Positions 15,935 to 25,128 of a stretch of 63,105 bases of DNA are shown here, in pieces. Location: the NCBI GenBank assembly GCA_023415835.1, contig JAEZJK010000110.1:1-63105 (forward strand), written 5' to 3'. Under the pieces are notes generated by a model. The model saw nothing but the letters and a program-made list of their open reading frames with translations, ran no database searches and was not told the DNA's origin. The first letter of the stretch is position 1. Each line of letters starts with the position of its first letter. The position numbers were made by a program, and so were the translations under genes. The DNA is from Bacillota bacterium (GTDB lineage Bacteria > Bacillota > UBA4882 > UBA8346).

Positions 15935-16300
15935 TCTCCGGCTACCGCACCACGTTGCGTGGATACCCGCAACCTTTCGGCTACGAACACCCATTACACG
16001 TACTACGATAACCTTTGACCGACTGCTATCAAAACTTGGGGATCTACCTGCAATCTCTCGACTGCAAGCAAACCCTTTCGCTCTGATAACAATCTGGGCT
16101 CGACCGCCATAAATAAGTTTCCCTATCACGACGATCTCATCAACCGCCGTAATAAGTTGGCCCACTTATGACAATCTGCGCTCAGACCGATATGAATCCA
16201 AACTATACAGACCCATATCGATCAGTTGCTCGACTGATAACGACCTTTTAGGCCTCTGGGGCAAGGCCGTTATCAATCTGCGCCTCGGCCACTACAAATC
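15935..16300 (-). ncRNA. Array of about eight consecutive hairpins downstream of sigK
   Basis: Read on the minus strand, about eight units of 39-54 bases follow each other. The conserved frame is CGCAGATTG-(arm)-loop-(arm)-CAGTCGAG. GATTG pairs with CAGTC at the base of each hairpin, and unit-specific arms extend it, for example GATTGATAACGGCC with GGTCGTTATCAGTC (14 pairs) and GATCGATATG with CATATCGGTC. Pairing survives although arm sequences differ between units, a sign of selection on structure. Apical loops differ from unit to unit. It begins about 150 bases after the sigK stop, so it may be a sigK 3' UTR or a separate transcript. No family is recognised. Confidence 0.6.
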
Positions 16301-16447
16301 TCTGAGTATAGATTAACCCCCCATACCCGGTTTTATTCTTGGAAAATAATGTGAATTATTTGTTTAAACCAAAGATCAAATAACTTAACAGGCTTTCACT
16401 TTAAGAGCCAGGGATTAGCGGCAGCCCTTCAACTTGCGGCTAGCTTA

Positions 16448-17164
16448 TCAATTATTTTCCCTATTAGCTGCCGCCAAATCACAAAAAAGTTTATGTAAGG
16501 CTTTTTTCTCAATTCTTGAAACGTAAGACCGGGAAATACCCAGCATCTTTGAAATTTCCCGTTGGGTTTTATTAATGCCGTCATTCAAACCATACCTTAA
16601 TTCAATCACTTTCTTCTCTCTTCTAGTAAGCTGATTTAATCTTTCCCTAAGTTTCTCCTCTTCGAGCAGGGTTTCTACTTGTTCCGAAACCACTTCATTT
16701 CCGGTATCCAGAATATCGATGAGTGTAATTTCATTTCCTTCTTTGTCAGTCCCAATCGGATCATAAATCGAGAGGTCATTTTTATTCTTTTTAATGCTGC
16801 GAAGATGCATCAAGATTTCATTTTCAATGCAGCGGGCGGCATAAGTCGCTAGCCTGGTATTCCGGTTTCGTTTAAAAGTCCCAATTCCTTTGATTAATCC
16901 GATAGTCCCGATGGAGATCAAGTCGTCGATATCCTCACCGGTACTATCGAACTTTTTGACAATATGGGCCACCAACCGTAGGTTTCGTTCGATCAAAATG
17001 TTCCTAGCCTCTTCATCGCCGTGTTCTAACCTAATTAAGAGCGCGCTTTCTTCCTCCTCCGATAATGGGAGTGGGAAAACATTGTTATTCGAGATATAAC
17101 CGAAAAGATAATAAAAACCGGCTATTATTAGTTGAAACGCCGGCCCGATGATGGGAATAACCAT
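16448..17164 (-). CDS. sigK: Sporulation sigma factor K precursor
   Basis: RNA polymerase sigma factor for late mother-cell gene expression in sporulation. The 238-residue protein starts with a hydrophobic pro-sequence (about residues 1-27, IIGPAFQLIIAGFYYLFGYIS) ahead of FPLPLSEEEE. In characterised pro-sigma-K this is cut by the intramembrane protease SpoIVFB. Regions 2 and 4 are complete: NLRLVAHIVKKFDSTGEDIDDL, ATYAARCIENEILMHLRS, and the C-terminal helix-turn-helix TQREISKMLGISRSYVSRIE. The coding frame is uninterrupted, so there is no skin-like element. It follows the PBP gene on the same strand after about 125 bases. Confidence 0.96.
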   Translation of the reverse strand: MVIPIIGPAFQLIIAGFYYLFGYISNNNVFPLPLSEEEESALLIRLEHGDEEARNILIERNLRLVAHIVKKFDSTGEDIDDLISIGTIGLIKGIGTFKRNRNTRLATYAARCIENEILMHLRSIKKNKNDLSIYDPIGTDKEGNEITLIDILDTGNEVVSEQVETLLEEEKLRERLNQLTRREKKVIELRYGLNDGINKTQREISKMLGISRSYVSRIEKKALHKLFCDLAAANRENN

Positions 17165-17289
17165 TCAGTTAAGACACCTCCATAGGAATTGACGGATTGT
17201 TTTCATCTGTTTAAAGCAGCAAAACCATAAACCTTAAACAGAATTAGGCTCCGTATCAATATTCCTATGTCCGCTTAAGCTAATCTGTG

Positions 17290-18945
17290 CTAGTCTGATC
17301 TGTTGGTAATTTTATCCACCACTTCCCGGAAAATAGGCGCTGCAGTTTCACCACCGGAGATTCCCTTTTCGCAAAAAACAACTATTGCATAACGTGGAAC
17401 GCGCAATGGGGCATATCCGGCAAACCAAGCATGATCCGGAAAGGACTGGCCTCCGATGTTTTGGACAGTCCCAGTTTTTCCAGCAGCTTGACATGACGGT
17501 TGCGCTTCACGTCCGGTGCCGTACTCCAGGACCGCAGCCATCATTTTTTGTACTTGACGGGCTGTTTCCATTTTAATTACTCTGTTTGGGGGTTCGGCAA
17601 GGCTAAACTCGATTAATCCTCTATTTTCAGCAGTTTTCCCCTTGAGTAACCTTGGCGCCAGCCGAACCCCGTCATTGGCAATTGTTTGGATTAGCGAAGC
17701 TACTTGCAAAGGGGTTGCAGAAACCAGCTGTTGTCCCAGGGCAAGGTTAGCCCGTTCCCCTAAGGAAAGGCCTATTCCGGTAGGAAGTTCTCCCCAAGCC
17801 TCATCAATCAGGCCAATGTTAACCGGTTTTCCAAAACCAAATTTTTCAGCATAACCGGTTATCAAACCGGGGCCTAATCGCAAAGCAAGTTCAATAAAGA
17901 CCGGATTGCAAGAATAGGCAAAGGCTTCAGTAAGGTTTATAAAACCATGGCCACTCCCGGCAGAAGTGGTACAATTCCAACGTTTATCATCCAACTGAAA
18001 ATATCCCTGATCCTTAAAGTATTCCTCTTCAAACACTAATCCTGAATCAAGGCCGGCGCAGAGTAGCACCGTTTTGAAGACCGATCCCGGAGGATATCCT
18101 GTAATTGCCCGGTTGACAAAAGGATATTCGGAGTCGGTTAGGCTTGCTTCCAAATCGGTCAGTTTGACCATGGGACGGCTAGCCATCGCTAAAATGTCGC
18201 CGCTATTTACTTCCAAAACTACTATCGCCCCGCAAACCTTCTTTCGATCCAAGATCTCCTCAACCAGCCTTTGAATAGTAAGATCAATTGTCAAATAATA
18301 ACCATTTGGGTTCCGGCGCTGAATGGACCGTAACCCCAGTCCGGGGAGGGGTTGATGGGTAGCATCCGTTAAAGATCTAATTGACGCTGAAAATGAAGGC
18401 TGCTTTAGGACAGGTTCTAATGAAAATTCCAATCCGGATTGGGCTTTTTGATCCCTAATCATCCCCAATATATGCCAGGCTAATTTTTCCGGTTGATCTC
18501 TCCCGGTTTGGTTAGCTACAATTTTTAAATCCGGATTCCCTAAATGAATGATCCGGTTGATCTCCGATTGACTTAAAGGTTTGGAATAAACCCAATAACC
18601 TTTGGCTAAATTGGCTTTGGCTTCCAGAAAAAAATCCGGGTCAAAAAACGATAGGTTTTCTTGATATTCACCTAACAGTTTCGGGGTAATATTTTTGACT
18701 AGCAAATACCACTTTTGAGTTGAGCTTCGAAACAATTTGCCGTTCCGATCAAAAATAGGCCCTCTTAACTGGTTCTCTTGCAAAAGCAGGCCATGTTGGT
18801 CCCCGGCCAGTTTCGCATATTTACTAAAATTAATTACTTGAATCTGAAACAGGCGTATCCCAAGGGCTAACAACAGAAAAAAACAGATCCCGAAGAGGAA
18901 TAGGATACGATGATATGATTTTTCATCCAGAGTTATCACCTTCAT
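17290..18945 (-). CDS. Class B penicillin-binding protein (PBP2/PbpA-like transpeptidase)
   Basis: Membrane-anchored D,D-transpeptidase that cross-links peptidoglycan, 551 residues. One N-terminal transmembrane segment (about 13-32) is followed by a dimerisation-type region with the NQLRGPIFDRNGKLF motif, and then the transpeptidase domain. That domain shows the active-site motifs GSVFKT (SxxK), AYSCNP (SxN) and AAGKTGTVQ (KTG). It is shorter than FtsI and has no PASTA repeats. Because it lies directly upstream of sigK, a role in cortex or spore-shape peptidoglycan is possible; this is inference. Housekeeping cell-wall elongation is the alternative. Confidence 0.92.
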   Translation of the reverse strand: MKVITLDEKSYHRILFLFGICFFLLLALGIRLFQIQVINFSKYAKLAGDQHGLLLQENQLRGPIFDRNGKLFRSSTQKWYLLVKNITPKLLGEYQENLSFFDPDFFLEAKANLAKGYWVYSKPLSQSEINRIIHLGNPDLKIVANQTGRDQPEKLAWHILGMIRDQKAQSGLEFSLEPVLKQPSFSASIRSLTDATHQPLPGLGLRSIQRRNPNGYYLTIDLTIQRLVEEILDRKKVCGAIVVLEVNSGDILAMASRPMVKLTDLEASLTDSEYPFVNRAITGYPPGSVFKTVLLCAGLDSGLVFEEEYFKDQGYFQLDDKRWNCTTSAGSGHGFINLTEAFAYSCNPVFIELALRLGPGLITGYAEKFGFGKPVNIGLIDEAWGELPTGIGLSLGERANLALGQQLVSATPLQVASLIQTIANDGVRLAPRLLKGKTAENRGLIEFSLAEPPNRVIKMETARQVQKMMAAVLEYGTGREAQPSCQAAGKTGTVQNIGGQSFPDHAWFAGYAPLRVPRYAIVVFCEKGISGGETAAPIFREVVDKITNRSD

Positions 18946-18951
18946 TAGGTA

Positions 18952-18990
18952 ATAATAAAAAACCCCGGTTTTTAGTTTATCCGAGGTTAA
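18952..18990 (-). terminator. Rho-independent terminator after prfB
   Basis: On the minus strand AACCTCGG pairs with CCGGGGTT (eight pairs) around an A/T-rich loop, followed by TTTTATTATT. It separates the secA-prfB unit from the PBP-sigK unit. Confidence 0.82.
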
Positions 18991-19070
18991 TTAGTTTTAT
19001 TTTCCAAAAATAAATTGAATTAAATTTCTAATAGGCATCAGGTCCCTAAAGCCGAACCTGATGCAAAATA

Positions 19071-20181
19071 TTAGCTTTTATTATATTCGGATTTTAAATA
19101 AGCCTCAATGAAAGGATCCAAATCACCGTCCATTACCGATTGGATATTACCGGTCTCCGTTTCAGTCCGGTGGTCTTTAACCATAGTGTAAGGGCAAAAA
19201 ACATAGGAACGGATTTGGTTGCCCCAGGCGATCTCTGAATACTCCCCTTTGATCTGGGCCAGCTTGGCTTCCTGTTCCTGCCGGCGCCTCTCAAATAACT
19301 TGGCCCTTAACATTTGCATCGCCCGGTCGCGGTTTTGGAATTGAGATCGCTCATTTTGACAGGCCACCACGATTCCAGTGGGCAGATGGGTAATCCGAAT
19401 CGCGGATTCGGTTTTATTAACATGCTGTCCCCCGGCCCCGCTGGAACGGTAGGTATCAACCTTTAAATCCTCAGCCCGAATCTCGATTTCAATCGAGTCA
19501 TCAATTTCCGGTACGGTATCCACCGAAGAAAAAGAAGTATGCCTTCGTCCCGAGGCGTCAAAGGGCGAAATCCTAACCAAACGATGGACGCCTTTTTCGC
19601 TTCGCAGATATCCGTAAGCATTTTCACCCGAAATTTGGATAGTGACACTTTTTATCCCGGCCTCGTCTCCGGGTTGATAGTCCAAAAACTCAACCTTAAA
19701 GCCCTTACGCTCAGCCCAGCGGACATACATCCTGAGGAGCATCTCCGCCCAATCTTGGGATTCAGTGCCGCCAGCCCCGGGATGAATTGTCAAATAGGTG
19801 TTAAAACGATCGTATTCCCCATTTAACATGGTGCTTAGTTCTAAGTTGTTAACTTCTTTGGTTAATTCCGTGACCCCGTCGGATATTTCAGGTAAGAGCC
19901 CGTCCTCGCCTTCACTAATCGCCATCTCCAGTAAACTGGCCAACTCCGAACCTTGGTTCTCCAAACGTTCCACCAGTTCCACCTGATTTTTTAAGGCAGT
20001 CAGTTCTTGCAATAGTTTCTGGGCTTGAGCCGGGTCATTCCAGAGATCGGGAGCGGTTGAAAGGGCGCTTAACTCATGGATACGATCTTTTTTAGCAGCC
20101 AGATCAAAGATACTCCCTCATTTGCTGCATTCTTTTCTTCAAATCCGTTAACTGGCTACGTAACTCGCTTGCTTCAATCAT
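19071..20181 (-). CDS. prfB: Peptide chain release factor 2, with programmed +1 frameshift
   Basis: Release factor for UGA and UAA stop codons, about 369 residues in two joined frames. Translation starts at ATG 20181 (MIEASELRSQLTDL...) and reaches CTT-TGA after 25 codons (TGA at 20104-20106), preceded by the Shine-Dalgarno-like AGGGAG. A +1 slip continues as DLAAKKDRIHELSAL into the main frame. This is the classical RF2 autoregulatory site: low RF2 lets the UGA be read slowly and favours the slip. The protein shows SPF (stop recognition) in RISPFDASGRR and GGQ (peptide release) in SSGAGGQHVNKTES. It lies downstream of secA, as in many Bacillota. Confidence 0.95.
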
Positions 20182-20220
20182 GCAATCACCCCACTAAAAA
20201 TATGCTAACTTATTAGATAA

Positions 20221-20399
20221 GAGTCAGAAAACAGGAGACAGGGGTCAGTGGGATCTTGCCGATGCCCCGAACCAAAAACTTTTGGGATTAAGCGTATTTG
20301 GGCTTTTATCTCCAAACCTCCGCCTAAAGTAAGGCTCCAAAAGCTTCACTTACACTACTGGCCCCTGACTCCTCAACTCATGACTACTCTGTTTTCAGC
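20221..20399. repeat. Imperfect inverted-repeat spacer between secA and prfB
   Basis: The left end (CAGAAAACAGGAGACAGGGG, then TCAGTGGG) and the complement of the right end (CTGAAAACAGAG..., GGAGTCAGGGGCCAGTAG) share the same words in the same order. This makes a loose inverted repeat of about 180 bp. The right arm overlaps the last codons and stop of secA. It looks like a decayed mobile spacer repeat. Confidence 0.4.
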
Positions 20400-23037
20400 C
20401 CGCTTCCTGTCCGCAGCATTTTTTGAACTTTTTCCCGCTACCGCAGGGACAAGGATCATTCCGCCCCACCTTTTTACCGACTACGCGTTGTTGAATCGCG
20501 GCGCTGCCGTCTTCATTGAGGTTGGTGGAGATATTTCGGATTTTTGGCCTTTGAGTAACTTTTTCTTCGGAAGCTATTTGAACTTTGGCCAGTGTCCTTA
20601 CTACTTCCTCATTTATGCTATCACGCATCTCCTTGAACATTTGATACGCTTCGATCTTATAAGCCACCAATGGATCATTCTGCCCATACGCCCGAAGGCC
20701 GATTCCCTCTTTTAATTCATCCATGGCCTCAAGGTGATCCATCCACTTAACATCGATCGTCCTAAGCATGACCAGGCGTTCAAACTGACGAAAGTGCTCG
20801 GATCCAATCTCTGCTTCTTTTGAGTGATAGTTTTCCAGGGCCAGTTCTAGGATCATCTCCCGGAGTTCTTGATGATTGAGCCTTTCCACTTCTTCAATGG
20901 AGATGGCGTCCACTGGTAGTAAGGTTGTATAAACTGCTTGCAGCAGCCCTTCCAAATCCCATTCCTCCGGGATCACTTTGGCGTTAGCGTAGATTTCCAG
21001 CAAGTTATCGGTGACATCCCCGAACATTTGGATAACCCGTTGATGCGAATCCTCTCCGAATAACGGTTTTTTGCGAAGCTCATAAATGATTTCCCTCTGT
21101 TTATTCAGGACATCATCATATTCCAAGACATTTTTCCTGATCTCAAAGTTACGGTTTTCCACTTTGCGTTGAGCAGCTTCAATCCGTTTAGCAATCGCCG
21201 AATGTTCAATCGGCATATCCTCAGTCCAACCCAGGCGTTCCATTAATCCGGAGATCATATCGCCTCCAAAGAGGCGCATCAAATCATCTTCCATTGAAAC
21301 ATAAAAACGGGAAGCCCCGGGGTCGCCCTGCCGTCCGGCCCGGCCGCGCAGCTGATTATCGATCCGTCGGCTCTCATGCCGCTCGGTGCCGATGATATAC
21401 AGCCCACCCAAACCTACAACTTCTTCATGTTCCTTAGATGTTATCGTTTTTGCTTCTTGGAACACCAATTGATATTCTTCCTGGGTAGCTTCATTGGGAT
21501 CAAACCCGCGGGCCCGTAAAAAATCCTTTGCCAAAAATTCGGCGTTACCACCTAGGATGATGTCAGTACCACGGCCAGCCATATTGGTAGCAATCGTGAC
21601 CGCCCCTAGCCGACCTGCTTGGGCGATAATTTCAGCTTCCCGTTCATGATGCTTAGCATTTAAGACTTGATGGGTGACGCCTCTCTTCTTCAGCATACTG
21701 CTTAATTCTTCCGATTTTTCAATTGAGATGGTGCCGACCAGGATCGGCTGCTTACTCTGATGTACTGCTGTAATATCCTCTACCACCGCCCGAAACTTAC
21801 CGGACTCGGTCTTATAGATCACATCAGGGTGGTCAACCCTGATCATCGGTAAGTTTGATGGAATAACCACTACCTCCAAGCCATAGATTTTACGGAATTC
21901 AGCTTCTTCGGTCTCGGCGGTACCGGTCATGCCAGCCAGCTTATGGTACATCCGAAAATAGTTTTGGAAGGTAATCGTGGCTAAAGTCTGGCTTTCCCGT
22001 TCGATTTTGACGCCTTCTTTAGCCTCAATGGCTTGATGGAGCCCATCACTGTAACGGCGGCCGAACATTAAGCGTCCGGTGAATTCATCGACGATTATCA
22101 CTTCACCGTCTTTAACCACATAATCCCGATCCCGCTTCATAAGTTCCTTGGCCCGGAGAGCCTGGTTCAATTGGTGGACCAATTCGGTATTTTCATCGTC
22201 GTACATGTTTTCGACATTAAGCATTTTTTCGACTTTGGCGACGCCTTCTTCAGTTACAGCCACAGTCCGGGCTTTTTCGTCGATAGAATAGTCCTCTTCT
22301 TTTTTTAACTTTGGAGCGATCCTGGCAAACCTGTAATACAATTCGGTCGATTCATCCGCCTGACCGGAAATGATCAACGGAGTCCGCGCCTCGTCGATTA
22401 AGATGCTGTCAACCTCGTCGACGATGGCATAATTTAATTCCCTTTGCACCATATCTTCTTGAGAAAAGGCCATGTTATCGCGGAGATAATCAAAACCATA
22501 TTCGTTATTGGTTCCGTAAGTAATATCACAACCATACGCATGACGGCGCTCTTCCGAATTAAGATTATGAAGGATTACCCCGACAGTCAGGCCCAAAAAA
22601 CGGTAAACCCTTCCCATCCACTCACTATGAAACTTAGCCAGGTAATCGTTGACTGTAACCACATGTACGCCGCGTCCGTTAAGGGCATTTAAATAAACCG
22701 GCAAGGTAGCTACCAGAGTTTTTCCTTCTCCGGTCTTCATCTCAGCGATTTTCCCCTCATGAAGGACTATTCCACCCATTAACTGGACATCGAAATGCCT
22801 CTGACCCAGGGTCCGTTTGGCCGCTTCCCGAATGACGGCAAAAGCCTCCGGCAAAATGTCATCCAAAGTTTCCCCGTCAGTCAGCCTTTGTTTAAACTCA
22901 TAAGTCTTGGCGCGAAGATCAGAATCGCTTAACTTCTCCATCTCCGGTTCTAATAGATTGATATTTTCGATTCGTTTGCGCAAGCGTTTTACTTCCCTGA
23001 GATTTGTATCCCACATTTCTGCCAACATTTTCAGCAT
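20395..23037 (-). CDS. secA: Preprotein translocase ATPase SecA
   Basis: Motor ATPase of the Sec export pathway, at the cytoplasmic membrane. About 880 residues from ATG 23037 (GAGG lies six bases upstream; the frame is open a few codons further to a TTG). Walker A is GEGKTL in AEMKTGEGKTLVATLP, the DEAD-type box is VDEVDSILIDEARTP, and the helicase motif is GRAGRQGDPGAS. The C-terminal zinc-binding tail RNDPCPCGSGKKFKKCCG, used for SecB or lipid contact, is present. First gene of the secA-prfB unit; divergent from the PilZ gene. Confidence 0.97.
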   Translation of the reverse strand: MLKMLAEMWDTNLREVKRLRKRIENINLLEPEMEKLSDSDLRAKTYEFKQRLTDGETLDDILPEAFAVIREAAKRTLGQRHFDVQLMGGIVLHEGKIAEMKTGEGKTLVATLPVYLNALNGRGVHVVTVNDYLAKFHSEWMGRVYRFLGLTVGVILHNLNSEERRHAYGCDITYGTNNEYGFDYLRDNMAFSQEDMVQRELNYAIVDEVDSILIDEARTPLIISGQADESTELYYRFARIAPKLKKEEDYSIDEKARTVAVTEEGVAKVEKMLNVENMYDDENTELVHQLNQALRAKELMKRDRDYVVKDGEVIIVDEFTGRLMFGRRYSDGLHQAIEAKEGVKIERESQTLATITFQNYFRMYHKLAGMTGTAETEEAEFRKIYGLEVVVIPSNLPMIRVDHPDVIYKTESGKFRAVVEDITAVHQSKQPILVGTISIEKSEELSSMLKKRGVTHQVLNAKHHEREAEIIAQAGRLGAVTIATNMAGRGTDIILGGNAEFLAKDFLRARGFDPNEATQEEYQLVFQEAKTITSKEHEEVVGLGGLYIIGTERHESRRIDNQLRGRAGRQGDPGASRFYVSMEDDLMRLFGGDMISGLMERLGWTEDMPIEHSAIAKRIEAAQRKVENRNFEIRKNVLEYDDVLNKQREIIYELRKKPLFGEDSHQRVIQMFGDVTDNLLEIYANAKVIPEEWDLEGLLQAVYTTLLPVDAISIEEVERLNHQELREMILELALENYHSKEAEIGSEHFRQFERLVMLRTIDVKWMDHLEAMDELKEGIGLRAYGQNDPLVAYKIEAYQMFKEMRDSINEEVVRTLAKVQIASEEKVTQRPKIRNISTNLNEDGSAAIQQRVVGKKVGRNDPCPCGSGKKFKKCCGQEAG

Positions 23038-23261
23038 CAATTTCCACCTCAATTTTTTTAAAAAACCGGAAAATTCAAGTAAAACACAGCGGATGAAGCC
23101 TATATTTTACAACGTATTTAACCCAAAAAAGTGCCATCCTTAATCACCGTAATATTATACCACTTGATTTATGCAAAAACAAATAATTCCTAATCTTGGT
23201 GATGAAGGAATCTTATGTTTTTTATAGAATTTTATAGAGATACATTAACCGGGGTGATCAA

Positions 23262-23975
23262 ATGGGCGAGATGTATTTGAAGCTAGACTTAAATGAATTA
23301 AATAGAATCTTTCAAACTAATCAATCGTTAGAGATAATTATCAATAAAGCCTCCAGCAAAGGCAGATTTGAGGAAATCACCGGTAAGGCGACGATCCTGG
23401 AGGTAGATGCAGCGAAGATGACCCTCTCTCTTTCCCGGGATCTACTGGATTCGTTTGACTTATTCCTTCCCCAGAAAATGATTGCCATTCAATCGAGCCG
23501 TTCCAATGAATTATTCTTTTTTCGCAGTAAAATCTTGAAGCGGACTATTCAAGAAAGCTTTCAAATAACCATCGAAAGCCCTCGGGTGGTAATTAAAAGA
23601 GAACGCAGGGTCAGTAGGCGCCAACCTTTATTTTCCCCTATTAACTATCGCATTTTACGTCTGGGTGATCGCGACCTGAAACACCTTACCGCTAAAATCG
23701 GTACTGGAGAAAGTCAAGACGTAAGTAGAGGCGGAGTCACTCTCCTTACCAACCTGGAACTTCCGGTAGGGCTCACTTTGCTAATCGAATTTCCTTTGGC
23801 CGGTAGAAGCATCTCAATAATAGGCCAGGTAAGGCATGTCCGCCCCTTAAAAAATTCCGATTATTCTTTTGTCGCCGGAGTCCAATTTATCCAATCCGGC
23901 CCTGAGGAACAGGAATTAATTGATCGCAATATTATTCCAGATGACACGCCTCTAAAAGGTGGCCTCTCTTTTTAA
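23262..23975 (+). CDS. PilZ-domain c-di-GMP receptor (YcgR-like)
   Basis: A 237-residue cytoplasmic protein with an N-terminal beta-rich region like the YcgR-N/PilZN domain (about 1-105) and a C-terminal PilZ domain (about 115-225). The c-di-GMP contact motifs RRVSRR (RxxxR) and DVSRGG (D/NxSxxG) are both present, so it should bind the nucleotide. In flagellated relatives such proteins slow the motor when c-di-GMP is high. Motility is hinted at by the flgM-like gene in this window, but no other flagellar gene is seen. Divergently transcribed from secA, convergent with the 5-formyl-THF cyclo-ligase gene. Confidence 0.88.
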   Translation: MGEMYLKLDLNELNRIFQTNQSLEIIINKASSKGRFEEITGKATILEVDAAKMTLSLSRDLLDSFDLFLPQKMIAIQSSRSNELFFFRSKILKRTIQESFQITIESPRVVIKRERRVSRRQPLFSPINYRILRLGDRDLKHLTAKIGTGESQDVSRGGVTLLTNLELPVGLTLLIEFPLAGRSISIIGQVRHVRPLKNSDYSFVAGVQFIQSGPEEQELIDRNIIPDDTPLKGGLSF

Positions 23976-23982
23976 ATCCAGG

Positions 23983-24552
23983 TTAAAATTCCAGATGCCG
24001 GGAAGGCGTTAAGAGCCCGTTCATTTTTATATCATGCCTTTCGGCGGGAAGCGCCGGAACAAGTTGAAAATCATACGCCAGGCCCAGTTTATATGCATTA
24101 AGGTTTTTTGAGAGGAAACGGTCATAATAACCGGCGCCGTGGCCAAGGCGATTCCCTTTTTCATCAAAGGCGACCCCAGGCACAATTATCAACTCAAGTT
24201 CGGCATAGTCAAACAAAGCTGATCCCGGACCGGGTTCCATCAAGCCGAAAGAAGCCGGTTGAAGCTCACTCAAATTATTGATGACGGCTGCTTTCAAATC
24301 CCGTTCCGGGGTACATACCGGAAGAGCTACTGTTTTTCCTATATCCAGCAAATAGTTGATAATCGCTACCGTTTCCACCTCATTGCGGACCGAATAATAA
24401 ACCATTATATAGCCAATTTCCTTTAAAGCCTTCAGTTTAATAAATTTCGAATACAAGCTTAGGTTTAAATCATGATGCTCTTTGGGTGTTAGGGCAGCCA
24501 ACCGCTGCTTCATCTGTAACCGGAGTTCGTTTTTGGGAAGAATCGATTTCAT
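23983..24552 (-). CDS. 5-formyltetrahydrofolate cyclo-ligase
   Basis: Enzyme that uses ATP to convert 5-formyl-THF into 5,10-methenyl-THF, returning stored folate to the one-carbon pool. 189 residues, normal length. Family signatures: the basic N-terminal K-x-x-LR-x-x-M stretch, VYYSVRNEVET, and the ATP-binding segment GNRLGHGAGYYDRFL near residue 135. It lies downstream of the 6S RNA on the same strand, the arrangement known from proteobacteria (ssrS-ygfA), so it could be cotranscribed with the RNA. Confidence 0.93.
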   Translation of the reverse strand: MKSILPKNELRLQMKQRLAALTPKEHHDLNLSLYSKFIKLKALKEIGYIMVYYSVRNEVETVAIINYLLDIGKTVALPVCTPERDLKAAVINNLSELQPASFGLMEPGPGSALFDYAELELIIVPGVAFDEKGNRLGHGAGYYDRFLSKNLNAYKLGLAYDFQLVPALPAERHDIKMNGLLTPSRHLEF

Positions 24553-24667
24553 TATGAAGCTTCATCTCCTATCAGAATTACGCAGACACACCGATTCCAC
24601 TGATTGTGCTTTCTTCTAACAGCCCCGAGAACGATGCCATATGAAACCCTTTACTCTGTAAAATTGG

Positions 24668-24697
24668 TTAAAGGGCGATACCTTAATCGCCCTTTAA
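24668..24697. terminator. Strong hairpin between 6S RNA and the cyclo-ligase gene
   Basis: TTAAAGGGCGAT pairs perfectly with ATCGCCCTTTAA around a six-base loop. There is no clean U-tract, so it may be a weak terminator, an attenuator or an RNA processing site. Confidence 0.5.
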
Positions 24698-24779
24698 TTC
24701 ATACCAAATTTGTCTAATGTACGAAGGCAATTCATTCAATTACACTACTAAAAACTGTTAACTGATAACTATAAAAAAA

Positions 24780-24957
24780 CCCCGCTATGCCGCTATGCTG
24801 AACGTTACCTGAACCCTGCTCACGCAAGGTGGGTGTTCTCCTACGGATCTTATGTGTCCTCTCAGGGAGGCTTACATGCCATCAATAGAGACCGAACTCC
24901 CAAGGTACTTATGTTGGTTCATAACAAATTCAGCTTCATCACGTACAAAGCAGGGAT
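24780..24957 (-). ncRNA. ssrS: 6S RNA
   Basis: About 178 bases on the minus strand fold into the 6S rod: CCCTGC with GCGGGG (closing stem), GCTGAA with TTCAGC, TGAACC with GGTTCA, then an open central region, then GGGaGTTC with GAACaCCC leading to the distal arm. A small hairpin CCTTGC-GTGA-GCAGG sits in the 3' side of the central bubble, as expected. 6S RNA binds the housekeeping RNA polymerase holoenzyme, imitating open promoter DNA. Position also supports the call: it lies just after aspS (as for bsrA in Bacillus) and before the 5-formyl-THF cyclo-ligase gene (as for ssrS in E. coli). A run of T follows the closing stem. Confidence 0.82.
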
Positions 24958-25128
24958 TTTAACCAGGTTGACAGATTAATCTAGTAATTGCATAGGTAAA
25001 TCGCAGGCCAGTAACTGTTAACTTTGTTTTCCGTTTTTATCATAACATAGCTTCAGGTATGCTTCAAGTTCCAAAGTTCGGCAAATTCCCGTATTTCCAA
25101 GGGAAAAATGAGTAAACATTTAAACGGA

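Noticed and set aside
15932..16165. 77-codon minus-strand frame inside the hairpin array
   Set aside because: It covers only part of the repeat array, lacks a ribosome site, and its sequence is explained by RNA structure.
15935..16300. CRISPR array
   Set aside because: The conserved parts are short and imperfect, unit length varies from 39 to 54, and variable parts pair with each other instead of being unique spacers; no cas genes.
16448..17164. skin-like element in sigK
   Set aside because: The sigK frame is continuous through all conserved regions.
20248..20715. Plus-strand 155-codon frame over the secA end
   Set aside because: It is antisense to the conserved SecA C-terminus and has no ribosome site.
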